NCBI GenBank assembly: GCA_947458275.1
Contig: CANGYR010000005.1
Coordinates: 62,001-126,000, forward strand
Direction: 5' to 3'
DNA: 64,000 bases
Source: Chitinophagaceae bacterium
GTDB lineage: Bacteria; Bacteroidota; Bacteroidia; Chitinophagales; Chitinophagaceae
The position numbers were made by a program, and so were the translations under genes. How positions within the stretch are numbered: position 1 is the first letter of the stretch; every line of letters starts with the position of its first letter. Shown here piece by piece: positions 25,119-34,572 of the stretch. The notes below the pieces were generated by a model. It did no database searches. It was given only the letters and a program-made list of their open reading frames with translations, and was not told the DNA's origin.

Positions 25119-25739
25119 ATGACTTTTTCATCTACTTTATTAGAAAATGCAGTTAACGAATTTGCCAAATTGCCCGGCATAGGTAAAAAGACTGCTTTGC
25201 GTCTTGTCTTGCACTTAATCAAACAGGATGCTGCAGAAGTCAATTATTTTAGCGAGGCCATTGCCACCATGCGTAAAGAAATTAAATTTTGTAAACATTG
25301 TTTTAATATTTCCGATAAAGAGATTTGTAACATTTGCATCAATCCCTCACGGAAAAAAGAAATTATTTGTGTCGTTGAAAATATCCGCGATGTGATTGCC
25401 ATAGAAAGCACTCAGCAATTTAACGGCGTGTATCATGTATTAGGCGGTGTCATTTCTCCTTTGGATGGCGTTGGCCCTGATCAACTGAACATTGAACCTC
25501 TTGTTAAACGCGTAACAGAAGAAAAAACAAGCGAAATCATTTTTGCACTGAATCCCAATATACAGGGCGATACCACCATTTATTACATAGGAAGAAAGCT
25601 AAAAGAGCTCCCGGTAAAAATTACTACTATTGCAAGAGGTATTGCTTTTGGAGGAGAGCTTGAATATGCAGATGAAATGACACTGGCAAAAAGCATCAGT
25701 AACCGTATACCGGTGGAGCAGTATATTACACCTGTTTAA
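25119..25739 (+). CDS. recR: RecR, recombination mediator
   Basis: A 206-residue RecR. It helps load RecA at gaps with RecO and RecF. Seen: helix-hairpin-helix ELAKLPGIGKKTALRLVLHL at the N terminus (reading EFAKLPGIGKK here), a zinc finger with cysteines in CKHCFNISDKEICNIC, a Toprim domain (VVENIRDVIAIE ... GGVISPLDGVGPDQLNI). A TATTTTTG box (25107-25114) ends four bases before the ATG, so the message may be leaderless. Confidence 0.95.
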   Translation: MTFSSTLLENAVNEFAKLPGIGKKTALRLVLHLIKQDAAEVNYFSEAIATMRKEIKFCKHCFNISDKEICNICINPSRKKEIICVVENIRDVIAIESTQQFNGVYHVLGGVISPLDGVGPDQLNIEPLVKRVTEEKTSEIIFALNPNIQGDTTIYYIGRKLKELPVKITTIARGIAFGGELEYADEMTLAKSISNRIPVEQYITPV

Positions 25740-25783
25740 TGTTTCTAAAGACCCATTTTTAGGTCAGCTTACCATTTTTATAT

Positions 25784-25814
25784 TTTGCATTTTCCCCTTC
25801 TTAAACTACCTTTG
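25784..25814 (+). promoter_or_regulatory. Promoter of the split metH operon
   Basis: TTTG at 25784-25787, 19 bases, TACCTTTG with C next at 25807-25814. This fits the Bacteroidota consensus fully. Expected RNA start at about 25820, giving a leader of about 160 bases before the ATG at 25981. Confidence 0.8.
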
Positions 25815-25821
25815 CGCCTAG

Positions 25822-25931
25822 TGTTGAAGCAGATTTGTTTATTGTTCAGCTTCAACATATTTAATTGCGATAGAACTAATAAACGATAATGCACTTCCCT
25901 CTCTTTTCACGGATTTCATCTTCGTTTATTA
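25822..25931 (+). promoter_or_regulatory. Structured 5' leader of metH
   Basis: Two long-range perfect stems can form in the RNA: TGTTGAAGC/GCTTCAACA (25822-25830 with 25849-25857), right at the expected 5' end, and TAATAAACGA/TCGTTTATTA (25877-25886 with 25922-25931). The second encloses a 35-base loop with a C/U-rich centre. No known SAM, SAH or cobalamin riboswitch consensus is recognised. A structured regulatory leader is plausible given the pathway; the ligand, if any, is unknown. Confidence 0.5.
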
Positions 25932-25980
25932 TTTCTCAGATATAAGTCCCTTAAACGGATTAACTATTTAATTTTTGAAA

Positions 25981-26991
25981 ATGACTGACATAAGAGCTTT
26001 ACTAAATGAACGTATTCTTATCATCGATGGCGCTATGGGTACGATGATACAAAGACATAAGCTGGAAGAAGCAGATTACAGAGGCGAACGCTTTAAAGAC
26101 TGGCACAAAGATGTAAAAGGCAACAATGATTTGTTGAGCATCACACAACCAGACATCATCATCGGTATTCACAAACAATACCTCGAAGCCGGAGCAGATA
26201 TCATTGAAACAAACACCTTCAGCAGCACTACCATTGCGCAGGCCGATTACGATATGCAATCCATTGCTTATGAACTAAATGTAGCTTCTGCTAAATGTGC
26301 GCGCATCGCTGCCGATGAATTTACCACAAAAGACCCTTCCAAACCCCGCTTCGTAGCTGGCGCCATCGGTCCTTTAAACAAAACTCTTTCATTGTCGCCC
26401 GACGTTAATAACCCCGGTTTCAGAGCAGTAACTTTTGATGAAGTGGCAGAAGCATATACCGAACAAATAAAAGGTCTTGTTGAGGGCGGTGTTGATTTAC
26501 TGCTTATAGAAACCATCTTCGATACGCTGAATGCAAAAGCCGCTATTTATGCTGCAAAGAATTTTTTCAGAGAGAGCGGAATAAAAGAATTGCCCATCAT
26601 GATCAGCGGCACCATCACTGATGCAAGCGGAAGAACATTGAGCGGACAAACACTCGAAGCTTTTTATGTTTCATTGATGCACGCCAATCCATTGAGCATA
26701 GGTCTCAACTGTGCCTTAGGTGCAAAAGAAATGAGACCGCACATTGAAGAACTCTCGGCAATGGCTAGTTGCTATACCTCTGCTTATCCCAATGCAGGAT
26801 TGCCCAACGCTTTTGGTGAATACGATGAGCAGCCACACGAAACAGCACACATCATTGAAGAGTGGGCTAAGGAAGGTTTCTTAAATATCGTGGGCGGCTG
26901 CTGCGGTACCACGCCCGACCATATCCGCCACATTGCAGAAGAAGTAAAATCATACAAACCGAGAAAATTACCTGTAGTAGTTACTGCATAA
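25981..26991 (+). CDS. metH: MetH N-terminal part, homocysteine-binding domain as a separate protein
   Basis: A 336-residue homocysteine S-methyltransferase domain. Zinc ligands in [14 protein letters not shown] and the [11 protein letters not shown] pair. N-terminal [16 protein letters not shown] is the family start; ATG at 25981 is chosen over an in-frame TTG six bases earlier. In enterics this is domain 1 of a single 1200-residue MetH; here it ends at a stop and the remaining domains follow as a second gene after nine bases, the known Bacteroidota arrangement. Together they remake methionine from homocysteine using cobalamin. Confidence 0.93.
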   Translation: MTDIRALLNERILIIDGAMGTMIQRHKLEEADYRGERFKDWHKDVKGNNDLLSITQPDIIIGIHKQYLEAGADIIETNTFSSTTIAQADYDMQSIAYELNVASAKCARIAADEFTTKDPSKPRFVAGAIGPLNKTLSLSPDVNNPGFRAVTFDEVAEAYTEQIKGLVEGGVDLLLIETIFDTLNAKAAIYAAKNFFRESGIKELPIMISGTITDASGRTLSGQTLEAFYVSLMHANPLSIGLNCALGAKEMRPHIEELSAMASCYTSAYPNAGLPNAFGEYDEQPHETAHIIEEWAKEGFLNIVGGCCGTTPDHIRHIAEEVKSYKPRKLPVVVTA

Positions 26992-27000
26992 TTCGACATC

Positions 27001-29712
27001 ATGGAGAACACAACATACATACAACCTTATTTACGCCTCAGCGGTTTGGAGCCTTTAGTCATAAGACCCGAAACTAATTTCGTAAATGTAGGCGAACGCA
27101 CCAATGTAACCGGCAGTAAAAAATTTGCACGCCTCATCAGAGAAGGGCAATATGAAGAAGCCTTATCAGTTGCACGTCAGCAAGTGGAAAGTGGCGCACA
27201 GGTCCTGGATGTAAATATGGACGATGCATTGCTGGATGGTGTAGAAGCAATGAAGATATTTCTGAACCTGTTGCAGGCAGAGCCTGACATTGCCAAGATT
27301 CCTGTGATGATTGACAGCAGCAAGTTTGAAATCATTGAGGCAGGATTGAAATGCGTTCAGGGAAAATGTATTGTCAACTCTATCTCCATGAAAGAAGGAG
27401 AAGAAAAATTTATTGAACAGGCATTTATCTGCAAAAGTTACGGTGCTGCCGTTATTGTAATGGCCTTTGATGAAGTGGGTCAAGCAGATACCAAAGCGCG
27501 TAAAGTAGAAATCTGTCATCGTGCATATAAAATCCTCACCGAAAAAGTAGGATTTGCACCGCAAGACATCATCTTCGATCCAAATATTTTTGCCATCGCT
27601 ACCGGAATAGAAGAACACAATAACTATGCAGTTGATTTCATAGAGGCCACCAGAGAAATTAAAAGACTGATGCCTTTAGCTAAAGTCAGCGGCGGCGTGA
27701 GCAATGTATCATTTTCATTCAGAGGAAATGACCATGTGAGAGAAGCCATACACAGCGTATTTCTTTTCCATGCCATCAAAGCAGGAATGGATATGGGTAT
27801 TGTAAACGCCGGACAGCTGGTGATTTATGATGATATAGAACCAACACTCAAAGCGCTTTGCGAAGATGTGATATTGAATAAAAACAACGATGAAAACGGT
27901 GCCACGGAAAAGTTAATTGCATTTGCAGAAACCGTTAAAGCTAAAGGAAAAGAAATCGTTAAAGATGAAACATGGAGGAAAGAAGCGGTAGAAAAAAGAA
28001 TGAGTCATGCTTTGATACATGGCATCACTGAATACATAGATGCAGATACCGAAGAGGCACGCCAAAAATATCCTACCCCACTCTCTGTGATTGAGGGCCC
28101 GTTGATGGATGGTATGAACATCGTAGGTGATTTGTTTGGTGCAGGTAAAATGTTTTTACCTCAGGTGGTGAAAAGCGCGCGCGTAATGAAAAAAGCGGTA
28201 GCGGTATTAACGCCTTTTATCGAACAGGAAAAATTAGATCGATTAAACAACCCTACTAATGATGGGCAGGAAGAAAACAATCAGAAAGGCCCTGCAAAAA
28301 TTTTGCTGGCAACAGTTAAAGGAGATGTGCATGACATAGGCAAGAACATAGTTGGTGTGGTGCTCGGCTGTAATGGTTATGATATTATTGATCTGGGTGT
28401 AATGGTTTCTTCTGATAAAATTTTAACAGAGGCGCAGAAACATAATGTTGATATCATCGGATTGAGCGGACTGATTACTCCTTCACTGGATGAGATGGTG
28501 CATATCGGCAGAGAAATGAAGCGCCTGAATATGAATGTGCCGTTGCTTATCGGCGGTGCTACTACCAGCCGCATGCATACTGCAGTAAAAATTGCTCCAG
28601 AATATGAACACGGCGTTATACATGTACTCGATGCTTCTCGTAGTGTAACCGTTGCCGGTAGCTTACTGAATAAAGAACAGAAAAATATTTTTTTAACAGA
28701 TATCCAAACTGAATATAAAAAACTGCAGGAAGATTTCGGCAACAGAAAAACTGCCAAACAACTGCTTCCTTTCGCAGAGGCCCAAAAAAATGCTGCCCTA
28801 ATCAATTGGGAAGATTATAAAGCAACGGCACCCACTTTTACAGGAACTAAAATTTTAGATAATTACAGTCTGAAGAAAATCGCACAATACATCGACTGGC
28901 AACCGTTTTTCATTGCATGGGAGCTTCATGGAAAGTTTCCGCAGATTTTATCGGATAGTGTTGTCGGTTCAGAAGCCACTAAGCTATTTAACGATGCACA
29001 AAAATTATTGCAACAGATTATTGAAGAGAAATGGCTTACGGCCAAGGGTGTAATAGGATTCTGGGAAGCAGAAAAAACAGCTCCGGATTCGGTTCTCGTA
29101 AAAACTAAAGAAAAAAACATTTCACTTGAATTCCTCAGACAGCAAATGAAAAAAGCTGCCGGACAGCCCAATAATTCACTGGCAGACTTTATTAGCCCAA
29201 ATAGCAATGATTATATCGGTGCTTTTTCTGTCACCATACAGGGAATTGAATCTCACATCAAACGATTTGAAGAGAACCTGGATGATTACAACAAAATTAT
29301 CCTGCAGGCGCTGGCCGACAGGTTGGCGGAAGCATTTGCCGAGGTATTGCATGAGAAAACAAGAAAAGAATACTGGGGCTATGTAAAAGAAGAGCATTTA
29401 AGCAATGAAGAACTGATTAAAGAAAATTATCAGGGTATCAGACCGGCACCCGGTTATCCCGCCTGTCCGGATCATACAGAGAAATACAAATTATTTGATT
29501 TGCTCGGTGGTGAAACAGCGACCGGCATTCATCTGACAGAATCGCTGGCCATGTATCCTGCCTCTTCTGTATGCGGCTGGTATTTTGCACATCCTGAAAG
29601 CAAATATTTTGGAGTAGGAAAAATTGAAAAAGACCAGCTTCAGGATTATGCACAAAGAAAAGACATGAACATTGAGGATGCTACAAAATGGCTTAGACCA
29701 ATATTGGAATAA
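27001..29712 (+). CDS. metH: MetH C-terminal part, folate, cobalamin and activation domains
   Basis: A 903-residue protein with, in order, the methyltetrahydrofolate-binding barrel (to about 310; [20 protein letters not shown]), the helical cap and cobalamin Rossmann domain (about 350-580) with the base-off histidine in [17 protein letters not shown], and the SAM-binding activation domain (about 600-903; [12 protein letters not shown]). Works with the homocysteine domain encoded just before. Its dependence on B12 links it functionally to the cobalamin operon at the left end of the window. Confidence 0.95.
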   Translation: MENTTYIQPYLRLSGLEPLVIRPETNFVNVGERTNVTGSKKFARLIREGQYEEALSVARQQVESGAQVLDVNMDDALLDGVEAMKIFLNLLQAEPDIAKIPVMIDSSKFEIIEAGLKCVQGKCIVNSISMKEGEEKFIEQAFICKSYGAAVIVMAFDEVGQADTKARKVEICHRAYKILTEKVGFAPQDIIFDPNIFAIATGIEEHNNYAVDFIEATREIKRLMPLAKVSGGVSNVSFSFRGNDHVREAIHSVFLFHAIKAGMDMGIVNAGQLVIYDDIEPTLKALCEDVILNKNNDENGATEKLIAFAETVKAKGKEIVKDETWRKEAVEKRMSHALIHGITEYIDADTEEARQKYPTPLSVIEGPLMDGMNIVGDLFGAGKMFLPQVVKSARVMKKAVAVLTPFIEQEKLDRLNNPTNDGQEENNQKGPAKILLATVKGDVHDIGKNIVGVVLGCNGYDIIDLGVMVSSDKILTEAQKHNVDIIGLSGLITPSLDEMVHIGREMKRLNMNVPLLIGGATTSRMHTAVKIAPEYEHGVIHVLDASRSVTVAGSLLNKEQKNIFLTDIQTEYKKLQEDFGNRKTAKQLLPFAEAQKNAALINWEDYKATAPTFTGTKILDNYSLKKIAQYIDWQPFFIAWELHGKFPQILSDSVVGSEATKLFNDAQKLLQQIIEEKWLTAKGVIGFWEAEKTAPDSVLVKTKEKNISLEFLRQQMKKAAGQPNNSLADFISPNSNDYIGAFSVTIQGIESHIKRFEENLDDYNKIILQALADRLAEAFAEVLHEKTRKEYWGYVKEEHLSNEELIKENYQGIRPAPGYPACPDHTEKYKLFDLLGGETATGIHLTESLAMYPASSVCGWYFAHPESKYFGVGKIEKDQLQDYAQRKDMNIEDATKWLRPILE

Positions 29713-29749
29713 TGTTTTCTGAAAATTTTATTTTACTTAATTTACCGGC

Positions 29750-30520
29750 ATGCGAATCATCTCCTACAATGTCAATGGCATACGTGCCGCAATCAAAAAA
29801 GGTTTTATAGACTGGCTGAAAACAAATCCTGCCGATGTGATTTGCTTACAGGAAACCAAAGCCACTGAAGGCGATGTGGATGTAAAGCAACTCGAAGCGC
29901 TTGGATTTGAGCACCATTGGTTCAGTGCAAACAAAAAAGGCTACAGTGGCGTGGCCATCTTCTCAAAAATCAAACCTACCGCCGTAGTGAAAGGCAATGG
30001 TCATCCTGAAAGTGATTTTGAGGGCAGGGTGATTCAAATGCAGTTTGGCGATATTACACTAATTAATGCATATTTTCCGTCCGGCACTTCCGGTGAAGAG
30101 AGGCAGGCATTTAAATATGTATGGCTGGATGAGTTTTATACCTATTTGAATAAACTGCGCAAAAAAAATCCGAAGCTCATTTTATGTGGCGATTATAATA
30201 TAGCTCATGAAGAAATTGATATCCATGATCCCAAGGGAAATAAAAATACCACAGGGTTTCTTCCGGAGGAAAGAGCGTGGATGACAAAATTTTTGAAATC
30301 GGGGTGGATTGATACTTTCAGGGAATTTCATAAAGAACCTCACCGCTACAGTTGGTGGAGTCAGCGTTTTCCAAGCGTTCGCCTGAACAATAAGGGTTGG
30401 CGAATCGACTATATCACTGTAACAGAAGAACTGAAAAAAAATTTGGTGGATGCTGAAATCTTTCCGGATGTAAAACACAGCGACCATTGCCCGGTTTATC
30501 TGGAGATTAAAATCAAATAG
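29750..30520 (+). CDS. xth: Exodeoxyribonuclease III, AP endonuclease
   Basis: A 256-residue Xth/ExoA nuclease for base-excision repair, cutting at abasic sites. Seen: MRIISYNVNGIRAAIKKGF at the N terminus, VICLQETKA (metal glutamate), LCGDYNIAHEEIDIHDPKG (catalytic asparagine and aspartate), WRIDYITV and the closing SDHCPVYLEI. It starts 37 bases after metH. A TAATTTA box followed by C (29738-29745) ends four bases before the ATG, as at recR. Confidence 0.95.
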   Translation: MRIISYNVNGIRAAIKKGFIDWLKTNPADVICLQETKATEGDVDVKQLEALGFEHHWFSANKKGYSGVAIFSKIKPTAVVKGNGHPESDFEGRVIQMQFGDITLINAYFPSGTSGEERQAFKYVWLDEFYTYLNKLRKKNPKLILCGDYNIAHEEIDIHDPKGNKNTTGFLPEERAWMTKFLKSGWIDTFREFHKEPHRYSWWSQRFPSVRLNNKGWRIDYITVTEELKKNLVDAEIFPDVKHSDHCPVYLEIKIK

Positions 30521-30554
30521 CCGCTTTTCATACAAACTTCCAAACTGTATTTAT

Positions 30555-30860
30555 ATGTTCATTTACAATGTTACCATCAAAGTGCTTCATGAGATTTCTT
30601 CAGATTGGCTGGAGTGGCTGAAAGAAGAGCATATCCCTGAAGTCCTTGCTACAGGCTGTTTTACGAATGCCACCATACACAGATTGCTGGAAGTTGATGA
30701 TGCAGAAGGGCCTACGTATGCCATACAATACAAGGTCGAAAGTAAAGCGTCATACAACCTTTATATAGACAAACATGCCGGAGCACTTCGTGAAAAATCT
30801 TACATAAAATGGGGTGATAAATTCATCGCCTTTCGGTCATTGATGCAGGTTGTGAACTAA
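30555..30860 (+). CDS. DUF4286 family protein
   Basis: A 101-residue ferredoxin-like-fold protein, MFIYNVTIKVLHEISSDWLE at the start and KHAGALREKSYIKWGDKF near the end. It matches the DUF4286 pattern of Bacteroidota by eye. Function unknown. It follows xth by 34 bases and is probably cotranscribed. Confidence 0.8.
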   Translation: MFIYNVTIKVLHEISSDWLEWLKEEHIPEVLATGCFTNATIHRLLEVDDAEGPTYAIQYKVESKASYNLYIDKHAGALREKSYIKWGDKFIAFRSLMQVVN

Positions 30861-31152
30861 TTGTGCAAAACAAAAAAAGAACCGTTTTTTTGTATTGAAA
30901 TTTTGTGTATATAGGCCAAAACACAAGCCGGACAAGGTTTTTAAAGAGCACGCTCCGAAATCCGCTCCCACAAAGGATTTCAAAGGATACACTTCGAAAT
31001 GCGCATTACAACTTATCGATCTTATTTTCTCAGAATGCCCTATTTTAAGGGATTTCAGCCAATTTGCCACAACCCAAAAAAAATAAAAAAAATTTTGTTG
31101 GAAATAAAAACCCTCTATATTTGTTGTACTTAAAAATTTCAAAACTTTTATT
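30861..31152 (+). promoter_or_regulatory. Intergenic region with promoter of the HU gene
   Basis: About 290 bases without a gene. At the right end TTTG (31094-31097), 18 bases, TATATTTG (31116-31123) make a strong Bacteroidota promoter, giving a leader of about 25 bases for HU. The left part has 63-codon open frames but no coding signs; I see nothing else. Confidence 0.75.
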
Positions 31153-31422
31153 ATGAACAAAGCTGAATTAATCGCAAAAATCGCTGATGATGCCGGCATC
31201 ACTAAAACTCAGGCAAACGCTACAGTGGATTCTTTCATTGAAGCTGTTACCAAAACTTTGAAAAGCGGTAACAAAGTTACATTAGTTGGTTTTGGTACAT
31301 TCTCTGTTACCAAAAGAGCTGCTCGTAACGGTCGTAATCCGCAAACTGGTGCTGTGATCAAAATCAAAGCTAAAAAAGTTGCGAAATTTAAAGCAGGAAA
31401 AGAACTATCTGCTAAAATCTAA
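31153..31422 (+). CDS. HU-family DNA-binding protein
   Basis: An 89-residue histone-like protein that bends DNA non-specifically. N-terminal [20 protein letters not shown], the central [20 protein letters not shown] and the beta-arm tip RNPQTG with the invariant proline are the HU/IHF signature. Normal length. Monocistronic, between its own promoter and a terminator at 31441. Confidence 0.97.
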   Translation: MNKAELIAKIADDAGITKTQANATVDSFIEAVTKTLKSGNKVTLVGFGTFSVTKRAARNGRNPQTGAVIKIKAKKVAKFKAGKELSAKI

Positions 31423-31440
31423 TTAGCGGAAAAAAATTAA

Positions 31441-31470
31441 AAGCAAGGCGCATATGCGTCTTGCTTTTTT
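31441..31470 (+). terminator. Terminator of the HU gene
   Basis: AAGCAAG (31441-31447) pairs with CTTGCTT (31460-31466), closed around the palindrome CGCATATGCG; followed by six T. Confidence 0.85.
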
Positions 31471-31499
31471 ATTATACCTTTGTAAAAATTATTTATACT

Positions 31500-31631
31500 A
31501 TGGGACGCGGAGATATCAAAACTAAAAAAGGAAAAATATTTGCAGGAAGTTTCGGTAAAACAAGACCAGCTAAAGTAAATACTGCTGCAAAAGCGGCTCC
31601 TGCTAAAAAAGCTGCTGCAAAAAAGAAATAA
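31500..31631 (+). CDS. 30S ribosomal protein THX
   Basis: A 43-residue very basic protein, MGRGDIKTKKGKIFAGSFGK then TRPAK and an Ala/Lys-rich tail. MGRGDKKTKKGKI... is the recognised beginning of THX (bTHX), a small 30S subunit protein of Thermus and Bacteroidota. It has its own TACCTTTG box (31475-31482) just after the HU terminator. Too short for default ORF cut-offs, easily missed. Confidence 0.9.
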   Translation: MGRGDIKTKKGKIFAGSFGKTRPAKVNTAAKAAPAKKAAAKKK

Positions 31632-31658
31632 ATTTTATTTTTTGCTGACATTAAAAAA

Positions 31659-31693
31659 GTTTGCCCACGTTTAAAACGTGGGCAAGTTTTTTT
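31659..31693. terminator. Bidirectional terminator between THX and pdxH
   Basis: TTGCCCACG (31661-31669) pairs with CGTGGGCAA (31677-31685), seven T after and six A before. The stop of pdxH at 31692 lies inside the T run. Confidence 0.85.
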
Positions 31694-32330
31694 ATGGGGA
31701 AAGGCGTTTAAAAGTCCAGCTGTCTGATTCCTCAAGTGTATACTCAATCCGGTCGTGGAGTCTGCCGGAGCGCCCTTGCCAGAACTCAATAAGGCTGGGA
31801 ATAACACGATACCCACCCCAATGCGGAGGGCGTGGTATTTCTTTATTAGAATAGGTTTGTTCCAGCGTTTTAAATTTCTCTTCCAGCGTCTCTCTTGAAT
31901 CAATCTCACTCGACTGATCCGATGCCCATGCACCGATTCTGCTGATCATCGGGCGTGAATGAAAATATTCATCACTTTCCTTTTCGCTGATTTGTTCTAT
32001 ACCTCCTGTGATACGTACTTGTCTTTCGAGTTCTTTCCAGAAAAAAACAAGACACGCGTTCGGATTTTCTTTGATGTCGGCGGATTTATGGCTGTTGTAA
32101 TTGGTAAAAAAAATAAACCCATTATCATCATATCCTTTAAGCAGAACTATTCTTGCAGAGGGAATTCCGGCGGTATTCGCCGTGGCAAGCGTCATAGCAT
32201 TCACCTCGTCAATTTGACTGTCAACTGCTTCTCTCCACCACACATCAAATTGTCTGAATGGATTTCTATCAACGTCCTTTTCAGATAACGACTGAAGTTT
32301 GTAGTCTTTTCTTATATCGGCTATGTTCAT
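31692..32330 (-). CDS. pdxH: Pyridoxamine 5'-phosphate oxidase
   Basis: A 212-residue FMN enzyme that oxidises pyridoxine/pyridoxamine phosphate to pyridoxal phosphate. Seen: FMN-binding IPSARIVLLKGYDDNGFIFF and TNYNSHKSADI, and the C-terminal PdxH signature EFWQGRSGRLHDRIEY. The ATG overlaps the stop of the coiled-coil gene by four bases (ATGA), so translation is coupled to it. Confidence 0.96.
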   Translation of the reverse strand: MNIADIRKDYKLQSLSEKDVDRNPFRQFDVWWREAVDSQIDEVNAMTLATANTAGIPSARIVLLKGYDDNGFIFFTNYNSHKSADIKENPNACLVFFWKELERQVRITGGIEQISEKESDEYFHSRPMISRIGAWASDQSSEIDSRETLEEKFKTLEQTYSNKEIPRPPHWGGYRVIPSLIEFWQGRSGRLHDRIEYTLEESDSWTFKRLSP

Positions 32331-32848
32331 TTTGATGACTGATTATGTTCAGAAGAAAGTATTCGGTACTGTTGCAACTCTTCTTTTAAAAACTGATTGT
32401 CCATTTGAATGAGTTCCAAACTGCTCTCCAATTCAGCAATACGACTGTTTAATTGAGCAATATCTTTATACACTTTAACAGCCTCGTCCATTTCCTTATA
32501 TACATCTTCCAGTGCTGATTGGGTGGAGGAGTATTTATCTTTTAACTCGTAATAAGATTTTTCAACAGAAACATTTTGTGTGAGTTCATCTTCCAGCGAT
32601 TGCTCTCTTTTTAAAGCGCCGGATGCCTGATGTTGAGCATCTTGAAGCTGATGCCGCATCTGTTCCATTTCATAAATATTAACCTCCAGTCTGCTTTGAA
32701 GTTCAGCAATTTTTTGGGCAGACACTTTCAGAGATGCGAGCTCCTCTTCCTTCACCTGGATAAGGTATTGAAGGTCTTTCAATTCAAAATGCAACTCCTC
32801 ATTTTCTTTTATCACATGTTGAAGTAAGTCATCGGATGGAGCAGACAT
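32327..32848 (-). CDS. Coiled-coil protein of unknown function
   Basis: A 173-residue protein, almost entirely heptad-like helix from residue 8 to 165 (ELHFELKDLQYLIQVKEEEL, later ELESSLELIQMDNQFLKEEL). No signal peptide or membrane segment. It lies 25 bases after pyrH and overlaps pdxH by four bases, a conserved type of arrangement in Bacteroidota. No function can be assigned; structural or scaffolding role possible. Confidence 0.75.
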   Translation of the reverse strand: MSAPSDDLLQHVIKENEELHFELKDLQYLIQVKEEELASLKVSAQKIAELQSRLEVNIYEMEQMRHQLQDAQHQASGALKREQSLEDELTQNVSVEKSYYELKDKYSSTQSALEDVYKEMDEAVKVYKDIAQLNSRIAELESSLELIQMDNQFLKEELQQYRILSSEHNQSSK

Positions 32849-32873
32849 TATTATTGATTGAATTTTTAAAAAA

Positions 32874-33584
32874 TCAATTTACAAGTGTACCTACTTTTTC
32901 TCCGGTTATCACCCTCATTAAATTTCCCGGCTTATTCATGTCAAAAACAATAATAGGCAGGTTGTTTTCCATACAAAGCGTAAATGCAGTCATGTCCATC
33001 ACACTGAGCTTTTTGGAAATGCAGTCGGCAAACGAAATCTTATTGAATTTTTTTGCAGTGGGATCTTTCTCCGGATCAGCAGAGTAAATGCCATCCACGC
33101 GGGTTCCTTTCAAAATAACATCCGCTTTAATTTCTATTGCTCTTAATGATCCTGCTGTATCTGTAGTAAAATAAGGGTTTCCCGTTCCCGCTCCGAAAAT
33201 AACCACACGGCCTTTTTCCAGATGTCGCATTGCTCTTCTTCTGATATAAGGCTCTGCAATCTGCTCCATTTTAATGGCACTTTGCAAACGTGTATAAACG
33301 CCTGCTTTTTCCAATCCGCTCTGGACAGCCATTCCGTTGATAACCGTAGCCAGCATTCCCATGTAATCTCCTTGCGCTCTCTCTATACCGGTTTCGGCTT
33401 CGTTCATTCCTCTGTAAATATTTCCACCGCCAATAACCAACGCCACCTGTACACCAAGTTCTGTGATTTTCTTGATGTCTTTTGCATACTGTGCAATGAC
33501 ATTAGAATCAAGTCCGAAATTTTTTTCTCCCATTAAAGATTCTCCTGAAAGTTTTAGCAATACTCGTTTGTATTTAGGCAACAT
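32874..33584 (-). CDS. pyrH: UMP kinase
   Basis: A 236-residue bacterial UMP kinase, an amino-acid-kinase-fold enzyme making UDP from UMP. Seen: [60 protein letters not shown] and [21 protein letters not shown] terminator separates it from tsf upstream (33633-33656), so it probably has its own promoter despite the familiar rpsB-tsf-pyrH order. Confidence 0.97.
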   Translation of the reverse strand: MLPKYKRVLLKLSGESLMGEKNFGLDSNVIAQYAKDIKKITELGVQVALVIGGGNIYRGMNEAETGIERAQGDYMGMLATVINGMAVQSGLEKAGVYTRLQSAIKMEQIAEPYIRRRAMRHLEKGRVVIFGAGTGNPYFTTDTAGSLRAIEIKADVILKGTRVDGIYSADPEKDPTAKKFNKISFADCISKKLSVMDMTAFTLCMENNLPIIVFDMNKPGNLMRVITGEKVGTLVN

Positions 33585-33632
33585 AGCTGGCGCGATTTAT
33601 TGTTTTAAGTTAAAAAATTAAGCAATATGCAT

Positions 33633-33656
33633 AAAAAAACCCGGTAAATACCGGGT
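33633..33656 (-). terminator. Terminator after tsf
   Basis: Minus strand: ACCCGGTA/TACCGGGT stem with a two-base loop, then seven T (33633-33639). It would end the rplM-rpsI-rpsB-tsf transcript. Confidence 0.85.
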
Positions 33657-33674
33657 TAAAAATAAAAAAATTAA

Positions 33675-34496
33675 TTATCCTAAAGCAACTCTTTTAAATT
33701 CAATTACTTTCAAATCAGCACTAATGCTTTTCAGATAGTCAGTTACAGATTTATTACTGTCTTTTACGAAAGGCTGAGCTAGCAGGGTATTGTCCTTGAA
33801 GAATTTATTCAATTTTCCGATAGCTATTTTTTCAGCCATTTCAGCCGGTTTGCCTTCTGCCTTAACCATTTCGATAGCAATTTCTTTCTCTCTGGCAATT
33901 ACATCTGCAGGGATAGATGTCTCGTCAACAGCCAGCGGATTCATAGCAGCAATTTGCATAGCTAAATCTTTACCTGCTTCTTCAGCAATTTCAGTCAGTC
34001 CTACCAATACACCCATTCTGTTGGCACCGTGGATATAACTCGAAACATAAGGAGCTTCGATTCTTTCGAATTTAGACACCTCAATTTTTTCACCGATCGC
34101 TGCTAATTTATCATTGATTAAATCAGCCACTTTTGCTCCGTTGATAGAAACATTATTCAATTCATCTACACTTTTTACATTGTTGGCAATCGCAGCATCA
34201 GCAATAGATTGAGCAAAAGCAACAAAGTCAGCATTTTTACTTACGAAATCTGTTTCGCAGCTGATGCACAAAACAATACCGGCTTTATTATCCGCAGTTG
34301 TTTTAGCTAAAATAACACCTTCTTTTGCTTCACGATCGCTGCGTTTTGCAGCAACTTTTTGTCCTTGTTTACGAAGCCAGTCGATAGCGGCTTCAAAATC
34401 ACCCTGACTTTCAGTCAAAGCTTTACGGCAATCAAGCATACCTGCTCCGGTAGCCTGACGTAATTTATTTATATCTGCAGCAGTTATTGTACTCAT
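33675..34496 (-). CDS. tsf: Elongation factor Ts
   Basis: A 273-residue EF-Ts, the guanine-nucleotide exchange factor for EF-Tu. N-terminal UBA-like part (DINKLRQATGAGMLDCRKAL), the TDFVSKN block (usually TDFVARN) and the helical core. Standard bacterial length. Downstream of rpsB by 76 bases in the usual order. Confidence 0.97.
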   Translation of the reverse strand: MSTITAADINKLRQATGAGMLDCRKALTESQGDFEAAIDWLRKQGQKVAAKRSDREAKEGVILAKTTADNKAGIVLCISCETDFVSKNADFVAFAQSIADAAIANNVKSVDELNNVSINGAKVADLINDKLAAIGEKIEVSKFERIEAPYVSSYIHGANRMGVLVGLTEIAEEAGKDLAMQIAAMNPLAVDETSIPADVIAREKEIAIEMVKAEGKPAEMAEKIAIGKLNKFFKDNTLLAQPFVKDSNKSVTDYLKSISADLKVIEFKRVALG

Positions 34497-34572
34497 GATA
34501 ATTAACTCTTTTAAAAGTAATTTTTAAATGGTTTTTTTAAAGCTTTAATCTAAGATTAAACGATAAACATTC

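Noticed and set aside
25740..25980. SAM or cobalamin riboswitch before metH
   Set aside because: Hallmark blocks of SAM-I, SAM-II, SAH and cobalamin riboswitches were looked for and not found; only unassigned stems are reported.
25981..27001. Frameshift or assembly error splitting metH
   Set aside because: Both parts have proper start and stop codons, nine-base spacing and complete domains; the split is a known arrangement in this phylum.
30895..31086. 63-codon open frame between DUF4286 and HU
   Set aside because: Lysine-rich and compositionally like intergenic sequence; no start signal or motif, and the HU promoter overlaps its end region.
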